DNA of 64,000 nucleotides from Pedobacter sp. MC2016-24 (GTDB lineage: Bacteria; Bacteroidota; Bacteroidia; Sphingobacteriales; Sphingobacteriaceae): contig NZ_JADFBX010000004.1 in the NCBI RefSeq assembly GCF_015223055.1, forward strand, positions 186,001 through 250,000, given 5' to 3'. Both the position numbers and the translations under genes were made by a program. The notes under the pieces are model-generated. The model did no database searches. It worked only from the letters and a program-made list of their open reading frames with translations, and was not told the DNA's origin. Below are positions 1 to 8,781 of the stretch, piece after piece (within the stretch, counting starts at the first letter, position 1; the number at the start of each line of letters is the position of its first letter).

Positions 1-480
1 TACCATCGCAGGCCCAATAAGTACGCCGCCTTCTTCGTGAATCAATTGTCCGATAGTTATACCTCCTCGAGTTAAAATTCCATGATCTTCCCATAGGCGA
101 TAATTTATTTTGGCAGTCAAGGTCATCAAAGCCTTAATAGCGGTAAGGTCTTCTATGTCAACTGAGATGACGATACTGTCTGAAAAATGGGTAACAGCAA
201 GAGTGGATTGTATTTTACTTTCCCTTGCCAATTTTTTGTAATGCTCAGAAATTTCGTCTAAAGAATCTTGAAGCCCGTACAAATCCTCTCCTTTAAGCCT
301 TCTTTTTGGTGAAATTTCACGGTGTAACTGATTGAACGTTTCAGTAGCAATGGTATCAGAAGTGATACTTTGCAACACTTCGTAGATCTGGCTTAGAAAA
401 TTCGGGTCAACCGTTTTGTTTACAATTGCTCGAAAGCCTAGCAAATCCAAAAACAAAATGATACGTTGATTGTATTCCAT
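1..480 (-). CDS. class III nucleotidyl cyclase-fold protein (partial, C-terminus outside window)
   Basis: The reverse-strand frame opens with ATG at 480 and is still open at base 1, giving 160 residues. Residues 8-16 read ILFLDLLGF, matching the first metal-binding motif (F-x-D-x-x-G-F) of class III cyclases. FSDSIVIS around residue 101 is in the place of the second metal-binding Asp. RGGITIG (138-144) followed by GVLIGPAMV resembles the later core strand. I infer a cyclase homology domain. Whether it makes a cyclic nucleotide, and which one, cannot be told here. Small stand-alone cyclases of this fold occur in Pycsar anti-phage systems, but the divergent neighbour at 565 is not a recognised Pycsar effector. 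A short inverted repeat (TTATCC/GGATAA, 497-516) lies in the shared intergenic region. Confidence 0.6.
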   Translation of the reverse strand, partial: MEYNQRIILFLDLLGFRAIVNKTVDPNFLSQIYEVLQSITSDTIATETFNQLHREISPKRRLKGEDLYGLQDSLDEISEHYKKLARESKIQSTLAVTHFSDSIVISVDIEDLTAIKALMTLTAKINYRLWEDHGILTRGGITIGQLIHEEGGVLIGPAMV

Positions 481-564
481 CCTCCTAAATTAGCAGTTAT
501 CCGTGGAATTGGATAATTTATCGATTTTCATATGTATATTAAGACGAGAATAAGCTAATAGCAT

Positions 565-1143
565 ATGACATTTTTTATCCTTCAAATATTTACTAACGTT
601 TCCAATGAAGTTGCGGCAGCTTACGCCACAGGAGCACTCGGTGCAATATTTGGTATTTTCCAATATTGGGTTAAAGAAAGGGAGCGTAAAAAGAACCAGG
701 TAAATGCTATTGAACTAGAAAAGTTCAAGCAAAAATCCGAATTATTTATGATGCTTAAAAAAGCTCAAATCGGATATAATGATGAACTGTTAAATGAAGT
801 TTATAGAATTAGGGTAGAACTGGAAAAAACAATTCAAGTATCAGAGTTCGCGAATTATCAATTTCTATCGGCGTGTCTGGAAGATTTCATTAGTTATTAT
901 AGGCGAAACGCAAATAAAATAAACTATCTAGATGGAAGTGTACGATCGTTTGCTCATGATATTTTAAAGTATGCTAATGTACTGGAAAGCACTGTATCCT
1001 TGGCTGGACGACGCGATTTGGAAGCCCCGGATATGGAACATATGTTTGGGATAGTTGTTAAGTTACTGGAACTTATTACCGAATACGAGGACTTTTTAAG
1101 GCAGGTTTCAATTAAAGAATTTAAAAGACTGGATACTAATTAA
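565..1143 (+). CDS. membrane-anchored coiled-coil protein of unknown function
   Basis: The protein has 192 residues. An Ala/Gly-rich hydrophobic stretch at about 14-35 looks like a single membrane segment. A strongly charged helix follows (KERERKKNQ onward), then a mostly helical soluble part. I do not recognise the family. The gene is divergent from the cyclase-fold gene with 84 bp between start codons, so they may share a control region. A membrane anchor with a cytosolic helical domain next to a possible cyclase would fit an effector role, but nothing in the sequence shows ligand binding. The ATG at 565 is the only good start near the open frame. Confidence 0.6.
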   Translation: MTFFILQIFTNVSNEVAAAYATGALGAIFGIFQYWVKERERKKNQVNAIELEKFKQKSELFMMLKKAQIGYNDELLNEVYRIRVELEKTIQVSEFANYQFLSACLEDFISYYRRNANKINYLDGSVRSFAHDILKYANVLESTVSLAGRRDLEAPDMEHMFGIVVKLLELITEYEDFLRQVSIKEFKRLDTN

Positions 1144-1207
1144 GGTAGATAAGCACAAGTAGCCACTAGGGTTTAGTTGTTGCACGAGTAGGTTATTAAC
1201 CATTGCT

Positions 1208-1948
1208 TTAGTTTTTGATTATCAGTGAATCAATGTCAGAAGTTTTGTAGACCAATGTTCTCGCATTTTTACGGTCATATAGGAATAGGTTTCCGGTAGT
1301 TTGCCCGATATACATCAGTTCTTTGCTTGTGGAAATCTGCCTTGAATGATAATTAAAACTCATATGTCTTTGTGCTATTCCTGATTTGATCCGATCTGCG
1401 TCAAGTTTCCTGTAATTGCTGATTTGTAAGCCAATATAGCAAACGATACTAACAACAACTACAACGGTGTTTTTTCTTATAATTTCCATTCGGCCTGTTG
1501 AGGCAACAAACCAAAGGAGGGCGATAAGCATAAATGCTGAGGCGAATAGGTTAAAATCTTGAAAGTCATAAGTCTGATAATCGAAATAACGCCTCATCAA
1601 CCACCGAATTAAAAACTGCAGTACAAAAATGACGATCAGCCAGGTGAGGAACGATTGAAATAGCCAACTAAAAAACTTGTTGATCTTCGATGGCGAATCT
1701 AAAACCTGGTCTTCCGTTTCGGATTTGACCACAACAACTGGCTTGCCTACAAATTCCTGGATCAACGTGGTGCTGAGGATACTGCTAACAAAAACAATAG
1801 TGGGGAAAAAAGCCATGATTATTTCGGTTGTTGTGATGTAAACATAAATATCAACACTGAACTCCTTGTAGTAAGCGTATAGGTTACAAAAACCAAAATA
1901 GATCAGGCAGATTGAGAGTAATGGGAGATATTCTATTATCTTTTTCAT
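1208..1948 (-). CDS. multi-pass membrane protein, unknown function
   Basis: I place the start at ATG 1948 (MKKIIEYLP). The longer frame to 1987 would need a TTG codon. The product of about 246 residues has roughly five hydrophobic segments, at the N-terminus and near residues 40-62, 98-116, 133-150 and 159-175. A soluble C-terminal tail of about 70 residues follows, rich in Tyr, Ser and Arg. No catalytic motif or known family is recognised. It is one of two unrelated orphan membrane proteins in tandem on this strand. The context (cyclase-fold gene, DUF6119, nuclease-like genes) suggests an accessory or defence role, but that is inference. Confidence 0.55.
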   Translation of the reverse strand: MKKIIEYLPLLSICLIYFGFCNLYAYYKEFSVDIYVYITTTEIIMAFFPTIVFVSSILSTTLIQEFVGKPVVVVKSETEDQVLDSPSKINKFFSWLFQSFLTWLIVIFVLQFLIRWLMRRYFDYQTYDFQDFNLFASAFMLIALLWFVASTGRMEIIRKNTVVVVVSIVCYIGLQISNYRKLDADRIKSGIAQRHMSFNYHSRQISTSKELMYIGQTTGNLFLYDRKNARTLVYKTSDIDSLIIKN

Positions 1949-1986
1949 TAATGTAGCGTTAAGATTTTTAAATATAGCATTTACCA

Positions 1987-2100
1987 ATGATAAGCTTTGT
2001 TCCCAAATCTACTAAACGGACATCTGTGTTGTCTATTCCACAGGAACGGCAAGCTGAATCGGAACAAATAGGAAAGTTAGTTGCGGGTTATGTACAATAA
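1987..2100 (+). pseudogene. short orphan reading frame, possible gene remnant
   Basis: ATG at 1987 opens 37 codons ending at TAA 2100. The peptide is charged and reads like the tail of a soluble protein (IPQERQAESEQIGKLVAGYV). It lies between two genes on the other strand and has no recognisable family. It could be a leftover C-terminus from a replaced gene or simply chance. Confidence 0.15.
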
Positions 2101-2143
2101 AATGGAGGTGCACAACGTAGGTTGTTGCTATTCGCTCTTTTCC

Positions 2144-2998
2144 CTACTTAAGGAAAATTTGAAAAACGTCATACAGGACTTTTCCAAGAATACCTAAAGT
2201 AATAGACAATACGGCAGCCTGATGCGCTGCAGACCGGTCCCTTTTACTCTTATATTCAATCATTGGGTATACCCATCTAAAATAATGGAATAAGACTCTC
2301 AACAGGAATAAGCTTAAGAAGAAAAAATACGTCATTGCCAGGTTATTCAGGAAGGAGCTTTCCTGAGAAGCTACAAAGGGCGACAGCTCGTATTTATTGC
2401 AGATATAAAAACCTAATGGAAGTCCAACCAGCCAAACCAAAATATCATACACACTGCCTCGATGAATTTTGGGGGCCTTAGAGGGCCGGTCTTTTACAAA
2501 TGCATCAATTTCGTGGAATACCCCATTTACCCACATGCTTTCGTCTCCCTGAACAATAAATTCTGAATCGTTTGGTGTTCGGTCGCTTGGTTGAAAGGAA
2601 AAATCAAAGACTTTAGGTTTTGAAAAATCGATGTATAATTGAAAATGATTACTCGGGTAGTAATTGAAATTAGCTCGGTAAACAACGTCACTATTCACGT
2701 AAATGGTTTTTACGCTGTCCGGAAAAGAAACAGAACCGAATACATCTTCAATAGTTCCGAATAATTCCTCGCTTTTGAAGCCAACAATGGTGATTTTTAA
2801 CATAGAACATATCTCCACATTATGTTTCACCTGTTCTAAATTTTCAACTTTTTTTTCTTCAAACCGCTTATACTCAATTTCGCTGGCAGTTTTGGCTCGC
2901 TGTTGCAAAATATCCAAAAGCTTTCTCAAGTCATCTTTATCAAGACTTAAAGCCCCTATCTTCTTAGATAATTTATTCCTTACAACATCGTTTTGCAT
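2144..2998 (-). CDS. membrane protein with N-terminal helical and soluble domain
   Basis: The protein has 284 residues. Residues 1-65 are a charged helical region that may form a coiled coil. Residues 66-180 are a soluble, beta-rich domain. Three hydrophobic segments follow at about 184-203, 219-240 and 262-283, so the large domain is probably cytosolic with a C-terminal membrane anchor. I recognise no family. Cytosolic sensor plus C-terminal membrane bundle is a common shape for membrane-perturbing defence effectors, but no specific match is claimed. The gene follows the other membrane protein on this strand after a 195-bp gap, so co-transcription is uncertain. Confidence 0.6.
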   Translation of the reverse strand: MQNDVVRNKLSKKIGALSLDKDDLRKLLDILQQRAKTASEIEYKRFEEKKVENLEQVKHNVEICSMLKITIVGFKSEELFGTIEDVFGSVSFPDSVKTIYVNSDVVYRANFNYYPSNHFQLYIDFSKPKVFDFSFQPSDRTPNDSEFIVQGDESMWVNGVFHEIDAFVKDRPSKAPKIHRGSVYDILVWLVGLPLGFYICNKYELSPFVASQESSFLNNLAMTYFFFLSLFLLRVLFHYFRWVYPMIEYKSKRDRSAAHQAAVLSITLGILGKVLYDVFQIFLK

Positions 2999-3218
2999 AT
3001 TGAATTTCCATTCAAGCTGAATTTAATTTTCACGCTCGCTAAGCTAAGTTAGCAATTACCTGTAATATTTTGTGAATGAAGATGCGGTGTATTGGCCTGA
3101 CGAAGTATTTGAATATTAGTCCCGCCTAGTTGAGGTCACAGCCGCTAACGCTTGCGTTTATAAGTGAGAAAACTTTTTTGTTAGCGGGTTGTTGGTGTAT
3201 AACCTAAGATTAAAATCC

Positions 3219-3509
3219 ATGGATCCATTTAACATTATTATTCGGCCTGGAGGAAGTCAGGTTGACCTGAATATCCACCCGCAGGAAGGGGGGAATTATA
3301 AGATCATTTATCATGGCGCATTGCTTGGGGAAATTTTTATAGGCAGCAATGGAGAAAACTGGGAAGCAGTTACTGCCGATGAACTGCAACCAAGAGGATT
3401 TCCTGTGTATGAATACGATGAAAGTTCCGGTCATCAGAATCTTTTGCTTGATCAGGATGTAATCGACTATATTGGAAGGGAAATAGCCCGTACTCAAAAC
3501 CAGTTGTAA
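3219..3509 (+). CDS. small conserved-type hypothetical protein
   Basis: I choose ATG 3219 (MDPFNIIIRPGG). The frame extends to 3189 only by way of TTG. The product has 96 residues and is beta-rich, with alternating hydrophobic strands in the first 50 residues (FNIIIRPGGSQVDLNI, YKIIYHGALLGEIFI), and ends in a helix. It has no signal peptide or membrane segment. It resembles short cytosolic proteins often seen in Bacteroidota, but I cannot name a family. It stands alone, with more than 200 bp free on each side. Confidence 0.5.
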   Translation: MDPFNIIIRPGGSQVDLNIHPQEGGNYKIIYHGALLGEIFIGSNGENWEAVTADELQPRGFPVYEYDESSGHQNLLLDQDVIDYIGREIARTQNQL

Positions 3510-3840
3510 TTTCCATTCTCAGTTCAAAAACGTATCTGGGTTGAAGCGCATTTTTGTTTAAAACTACGGTAAAGTTGGTTTGATCAAATATCTATTTGTC
3601 AGATTCTGTACGAACCACTGATATTAGACTTCGTCGATAAAAGTGTTTATACATTTAAGCAAAGGTGATGATTCAGATATTCCAATGAATTTTTATCGTA
3701 GATTACACACCCTATGCATCCTGACGCATGATTTTTTGAAGTGAGAATGTAGTTTGCTAATTACAGGTTGAAAAATTACTTTTGAGTAAGCCAGAGGTAA
3801 ATTCATTCTACTATAGGCAATTCCTTAAAACGCGATCAGT
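3510..3840. other. non-coding gap
   Basis: These 331 bp are AT-rich and hold no reading frame with protein-like composition, no clear terminator and no repeat that I can support. They must contain the promoter of the gene starting at 3841, but no consensus element stands out. Confidence 0.5.
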
Positions 3841-5607
3841 ATGAAAATCCAACCAAATTTTTTTATAGTAGATAAAAAGCACTGGCGGCTAAAAGACCTA
3901 ACTACTACCTTAGGTATTGTTCACCACATTGTCCGTTATTCAGCTGAAAAGGCAGGGATTGAACCTTCTGCTGACATGCCAAATATTAACACTTTTACTA
4001 AGGACGGAATCACATACTATTTATATCTATTTAATACCGATGATAAGGAATCAGACTGGGCTAAATTTTTGCCTGCTGAATTAAAGGATCAAACTAATTT
4101 TGTCCAGCAAAAAATATCACTAATTCTTTTTATTGAAACAGAGTTTCATCTATTCGTGATAATTGGCGGAAATATTTTTCAACTAATAAGTCCATTCATT
4201 GATCATTCGTTTGGCCTCAGTGCCTACGACAGGATTATTGAGGTGGATGACGATGAATTAACGTCCATTAAATCTAGAGGAATAACCGGTCAACGAATTG
4301 GTATGAACGAGCAATTTCGGGAGGATTATCGATTTGTGAACTACATTAAGTTCGGCAAGGTTCCTCAGGAGTTACACGTAAAGTTATCCGAAAAGTCCTC
4401 AGTTGTCTATTTTCGAATATTGGTCGATAAGGTAGCAGAACGCCTGCAAATCACCGTTGGGAAAGGTTTTAAAATCCGTAAACAGGTAGACTTCGATACA
4501 CTCCATTTAATAGTCAAAGACATTTGCTCTGTTCTAGAAATGGACTCAACCGATCACTTAAGTTCGTATATTGAGATCAAAGATAAAATCTACATTGAAA
4601 ATACCTTGAAGGAAGCTTTGTTTGAAAAAGTTTATAACCACATCCCATATATTATGGGAACAGATAAGAGCCCTTTAAATAGATTTGAATTCGATTTTTG
4701 CAATCCCAATGATATTGAAAAATTTTACGAAGCTGAAGAGTATCAACTCAAGGAAAAAACAGCTGAATCACATCGTTTATTCGCAACTGTAACAGATAAG
4801 AGTGAGATTTATAAGCGAGTTATAGAAGAAGCTGTGTCAGTTTGTGGGTATGACAGATTTAAACTTAAGAACTATCTAAGAGGTGTTCGCGTCGTTAGTT
4901 ATAACGGAGCAAAGCGTACCGCTGGTTCAACTTTTCTTTACCACATCAGTGCTGAGTTAACTGTCGATGGTGACTCTATGTTTTTGATAGATACAAAATG
5001 GTATCGATTAAAAGACGTTTTTATAAAGGATTTAAAAGATACAGCCGAGCGAATCTTTAAAGCGTTTAAAACTCCTCCCGGAATTTTGCATTTACCCTGG
5101 AATAAAGCTACGATTCGGACGGAAGGCGAATACAACATGAAATATGACCCCCTTCCCAACTACATTGTGATTGATACTATAATTGTCGACGGAGTAGAAT
5201 TATGTGATGTTTTATTTTATGATGACATTAATATTTATTTGATTCACGTTAAATATGGGTTTACGTCCAAAGTTCGGGAATTGACAAACCAAATTTTGAT
5301 TTCTGCTAAACGTTTGTATGAGGCTAAAGGAGGAGAAAGCAATGAATTTCTTCAAAAAATCTATTCAAGATTGATCGCAAAAGAACGTAGCGTAAATGGT
5401 TTGACGGAAATGGAATTTGTAAATTTATTTTCCAAGAATATTCACTTTGTGTTGGCGGTTACCTCTCATTTGGTAGAGGATCATTTAATAGAAGATCATA
5501 TTGATAAATTCGATTCTAATATTGCTAGATTTTCTCTAATTACTTGCTCAAATGATATGCGCACCAATTATTATGATATGTTGATTACGCAAATTCCTAG
5601 AGTTTGA
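3841..5607 (+). CDS. DUF6119 / TIGR04141 family sporadically distributed protein
   Basis: The product has 588 residues, close to the usual size for this family. The middle segment after residue 125 (FGLSAYDRIIEVDDDELTSIKS, then a GQRIGMNEQFRED stretch) has the family layout: a short phrase about falling on a fixed residue set, followed by a region that ends near a K-VPQELHVKL phrase. The C-terminal third (residues 440-585) is beta/alpha with LIHVKYG, reminiscent of a nuclease core strand, but no full PD-(D/E)XK set is clear. TIGR04141 proteins are patchily distributed and found in mobile or defence regions; their function is unknown. The gene is monocistronic here. Confidence 0.6.
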   Translation: MKIQPNFFIVDKKHWRLKDLTTTLGIVHHIVRYSAEKAGIEPSADMPNINTFTKDGITYYLYLFNTDDKESDWAKFLPAELKDQTNFVQQKISLILFIETEFHLFVIIGGNIFQLISPFIDHSFGLSAYDRIIEVDDDELTSIKSRGITGQRIGMNEQFREDYRFVNYIKFGKVPQELHVKLSEKSSVVYFRILVDKVAERLQITVGKGFKIRKQVDFDTLHLIVKDICSVLEMDSTDHLSSYIEIKDKIYIENTLKEALFEKVYNHIPYIMGTDKSPLNRFEFDFCNPNDIEKFYEAEEYQLKEKTAESHRLFATVTDKSEIYKRVIEEAVSVCGYDRFKLKNYLRGVRVVSYNGAKRTAGSTFLYHISAELTVDGDSMFLIDTKWYRLKDVFIKDLKDTAERIFKAFKTPPGILHLPWNKATIRTEGEYNMKYDPLPNYIVIDTIIVDGVELCDVLFYDDINIYLIHVKYGFTSKVRELTNQILISAKRLYEAKGGESNEFLQKIYSRLIAKERSVNGLTEMEFVNLFSKNIHFVLAVTSHLVEDHLIEDHIDKFDSNIARFSLITCSNDMRTNYYDMLITQIPRV

Positions 5608-6069
5608 GCTTAACCGTTTTAATACATTTCTGAAATTCCCGCTTTGGTATAAAAAAAGAGAGACTAGAGGAATAGAAACTTTGAATAAAATATAATACGA
5701 TGTCTATGGTTGGTGGAGAGAGGGGAATCGAACCCCTCAGCCCGCATTTTGGGAAACCTGTGCCGCTTTGGTCTACCCTTCAATGAACTATCATGGGGTG
5801 GTATTTCGTAACCAACATCTCCGCTAAGGCCCCACACCAGATTTTTCTTCCAATAGTTTTAAATTCTACCGTCATAATTCTTTGTTTATAATGTTTAAAT
5901 CCTAATTCCAGTATTTCATGGAGAATGATACCAAACACCACCCCAAAGGCCCAGTGAAGTAAAAGAGCTACACCAACTTTAACCCCCAATAATTTTGATA
6001 AGCGAATATACTAAATTATGGATCATGTACTAGTTGTGCTTAATGTGGTTGTTCGACAATAGTTGGGAC
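5608..6069. other. gap with tRNA-like fragment and decayed membrane frame
   Basis: This 462-bp gap holds the tRNA-like fragment listed separately. It also has a reverse-strand open frame (5780-5989, 69 codons) that contains a hydrophobic stretch (ALLLHWAFGVVFGIILHEIL) but has no ATG. An in-frame stop lies just upstream at about 6011, and the only start would be TTG. I regard that frame as a remnant rather than a gene. Confidence 0.35.
5711..5785 (-). tRNA. tRNA-like 3' fragment (degenerate)
   Basis: On the reverse strand the sequence ends in CTCTCCACCA, preceded by a T-arm: AGGGG, loop TTCGATT, CCCCT. Further upstream CAGGTTTCCCAAA resembles the 5' half and loop of an anticodon arm, but the 3' half (AATGCGGG) does not pair with it. 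The acceptor strand is one base short for a normal tRNA, and no matching 5' acceptor and D-arm could be placed. It is therefore not a working tRNA as read. A 3' tRNA piece in an accessory region is what an integration event can leave behind. The anticodon identity is not assigned. Confidence 0.35.
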
Positions 6070-8565
6070 CTAGTCCGGTGTATCCGGTATGTAGGCGAAA
6101 ATTGCCATTGGTACACTTTTTACGTGATGATCTACGCCACATGTTACCAGAAGCCTCAGTGCATTGTTGCTTTCTATGCCCCCGTTCGGAACAATGCAGG
6201 CGAAGCGGGCGTTAAAAGGGTAGGATGCATTCATGTCCTCAGGAATTGAAGTTGCTAGCATGGACATATCTTTTTGCGCAGCCTCAGTGGCACTTACAAT
6301 CTGGACTTTTAACTGCTCACTTATTTTTTTTACATCTTCAGGTTTGGTGGATTGGATCGCGGTGAAAATGTTTTGCCATAACTGGCGCATTTTTCCAAAT
6401 TTCCCTGTTCCCAACAAGCTAATACTTGCTTCGTCATCCAGATTAAATGGGAAATCCGTTTGTTGAATGCATGCAATAAGTTCGTTCCATTGAGTAGTCA
6501 CCACGAGCCCCTCTGTATGCTGCGCCCGGATCATTTCTTTCCATCGTGTAGGGCTGTCGGTGAAGACAAAGCCACCAGTGGCCTTGGCCAGAAATAACGC
6601 CATTTCAAAACCGGGCGCCATGTTCATTATTGACATTTGCCCCCCATTACTAAAAAGGTCGTTCTGCAATAATGCCAGGGGATCATCATTTCGCATTTCT
6701 TGCCAGCGCTTAAGAACTCCGTCTACTAAAACCTCACTAGCCTTTGGCATAGCATGTTTTATTTGTTGGCGTTGCTGATCTTCAGACAGGCCCCACAACG
6801 TTCGTTTATGGTCTTCTTCATTGAGTTGACCAAATAGTTCTATTTCCCGTTCATCAATATCAAAATCCTCTTTGTGCCGCTGCTCCGCAATATCGTTAAG
6901 CTGCGAGTGGAGATGCCTATTGAAGGTACTGAGATTGGGAATGAAATTTATTTTACCTGTTTGAATGAAAGGATATAGCTTATAAAATAATGCTATGTTT
7001 TTAAGTGTCTGCTGTCTGTACATGGAAGGGTGATCAACAGGACTATACTCAGGGTTCATTCCAGATGGGTTAAGGAAAGGATTTTGAATGATCAATTCAT
7101 CGAAATATAATGTTCCTCCTGTCGCATATCTGGTGATGACTCGTGGGTCAACCACGCCAGTATAAACTGCACGGATATGTCCATCAGGTTTTGGTAGCAA
7201 GCTGATGATATCGGTATCGATTGGCCAAAGCGCTCCATATAGCTTGTGGATATTCTTGACCTGATCATCACTAAGCTCCTTTCGCAAATCATCCCAGTTT
7301 TTCCCTTTTGAAAATCCTAAGATATCAGACATACCAGCATAAAGCATCATGTTTCTCTCTCGGATGCTGAGTACATCCCAAGTTGGTCTCTGTGATGATT
7401 CTTTATCCTTACAGCACCTTTTATACTTCCTGCCTTGTCCGCAAGGACAAAAATCATTAGGTCTAGGTTCTTTACTTGGCAATACCTTTTCAAAATCGGT
7501 ATGCGCTTTTGATGTCCGGCCAAAAGCATCTTGGGAGTGGATCCGGCCGTCTTTGAAACCGACGAACATTTCTCCTCCGAACTTATATATTTTATTGCTA
7601 GGTGGCAACAATGTTTGTTGAACGCTTTGCCAACTCAGGTTTGTATTCCTCTCCGGATATAACCACTCTTTTTCTGCAGCTGCCAGATAGCGGCGTGCCC
7701 GCTGTTTAATCACAAAGTTTATTTCCTGAACTTGTTTTTCATCGAGCTGACGATCCCTTAAGAAGGCGCCTGTATGAACAAGGGTATCTGCAAAGTTGCG
7801 AGCATTGGTGCGTTTTGTTATTGGGTCTGTCAGATCTGGGTTACTTGCATATTCATAATTAGTTAACAGCAGACAATGATCTTTATCTAATGGAAATATA
7901 GTTTGCGAGGCCTTAAAAGCAATAGAGGGATCATTGGGATACAAACATTGGGTTGATCCGGGCGGACAAGCATAATTATAGATTGTAACAGGGTGATCAG
8001 AAACAATAAATTTAATCTCAGATTTTTCCGCTGACACTATTTCACGAACACCTTCCAGCCAGATTGTACAATGCATTTTCTGTACTTTCTGCATTTCTAT
8101 CATCAAATGAAGTTGGTCAAGGTCTGCATAACGGTCTTTAAGCCAATTCAGCCCTTTAGGAGTGCGCATTTTTTGTGCATCAATGTAATTGAAGAAATCC
8201 ATAAAGCGATCGTGCCGTTCAAGTTCGCTTCCATCAATAAAGGCCCTTACCGCACGTGACCCCTCATCGTCAATCTTACCAAACAATTTTCTTTCAACCA
8301 GATCACTCATAAACGGACCAAAGAAGGTGGTGTATAAGTCATATTCAAAGAAACATTGGGATGGTGGTAAGGTCTTCCGCTCATTAAAGCTTATAATCTT
8401 GCCGTTGGGTAACGTCCTTTGTTCTGGATTCATGTCAAGGTAATGAAGCTGAGTTGAGCCAACAGCAAACCCTTTTTGATACCATTGTGGAACATAATGG
8501 TTGTTGCGGGTCAATTCATTACCGCTTGTGCCATCGTTTAAGACGAAATCCTGCTTATCAGCCAT
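6070..8565 (-). CDS. DUF4238 domain protein with central SEC-C zinc motif
   Basis: The protein has 831 residues. Residues 20-33 (RNNHYVPQWYQKGF) are the hallmark of DUF4238, and that domain runs to about 290. At about 370-385 it has CPCGQGRKYKRCC, a SEC-C zinc-binding motif. The C-terminal 430 residues are a helical domain that I do not recognise, ending in a compact alpha/beta part. DUF4238 proteins are of unknown function; SEC-C motifs are usually small adaptor modules. The gene is convergent with nothing and diverges from the PD-(D/E)XK-like gene at 8782. The long uncharacterised C-terminus makes this a multi-domain protein well above the usual DUF4238 length of about 300. Confidence 0.75.
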   Translation of the reverse strand: MADKQDFVLNDGTSGNELTRNNHYVPQWYQKGFAVGSTQLHYLDMNPEQRTLPNGKIISFNERKTLPPSQCFFEYDLYTTFFGPFMSDLVERKLFGKIDDEGSRAVRAFIDGSELERHDRFMDFFNYIDAQKMRTPKGLNWLKDRYADLDQLHLMIEMQKVQKMHCTIWLEGVREIVSAEKSEIKFIVSDHPVTIYNYACPPGSTQCLYPNDPSIAFKASQTIFPLDKDHCLLLTNYEYASNPDLTDPITKRTNARNFADTLVHTGAFLRDRQLDEKQVQEINFVIKQRARRYLAAAEKEWLYPERNTNLSWQSVQQTLLPPSNKIYKFGGEMFVGFKDGRIHSQDAFGRTSKAHTDFEKVLPSKEPRPNDFCPCGQGRKYKRCCKDKESSQRPTWDVLSIRERNMMLYAGMSDILGFSKGKNWDDLRKELSDDQVKNIHKLYGALWPIDTDIISLLPKPDGHIRAVYTGVVDPRVITRYATGGTLYFDELIIQNPFLNPSGMNPEYSPVDHPSMYRQQTLKNIALFYKLYPFIQTGKINFIPNLSTFNRHLHSQLNDIAEQRHKEDFDIDEREIELFGQLNEEDHKRTLWGLSEDQQRQQIKHAMPKASEVLVDGVLKRWQEMRNDDPLALLQNDLFSNGGQMSIMNMAPGFEMALFLAKATGGFVFTDSPTRWKEMIRAQHTEGLVVTTQWNELIACIQQTDFPFNLDDEASISLLGTGKFGKMRQLWQNIFTAIQSTKPEDVKKISEQLKVQIVSATEAAQKDMSMLATSIPEDMNASYPFNARFACIVPNGGIESNNALRLLVTCGVDHHVKSVPMAIFAYIPDTPD

Positions 8566-8781
8566 ACCTGATTAATTACTTGTGCTTTGTAATTTGGCAC
8601 CAGATCAAACATCGCAAATATTCCTGTAAAAACAATTCGTTAGCAGAAGGTTAATCAGACAATCACATCAGTAATTATCCGTCCCGGAGGTTGTATTCGG
8701 TTATGTGCGTTTATTGTTTTTCTTTCTTCTTACACCCGGGTAGGTGTTTGATATTTTGGGCGACTTCTAGTGAGTCAATAC

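Noticed and set aside
3142..3187. CCGCTAAC and GTTAGCGG inverted repeat with inner AACGCTTGCGTT, resembling an integron attC site
   Set aside because: The core does not fit GTTRRRY/RYYYAAC and the genes around it run in both directions, so a cassette array is not supported.
5711..5785. Possible tmRNA 3' end
   Set aside because: The end TCCACCA is shared with tmRNA, but there is no tag reading frame or tmRNA 5' domain nearby.
7349..7621. Plus-strand open frame opposite the DUF4238 gene
   Set aside because: It is the complement of a well-supported gene and has no protein-like pattern.
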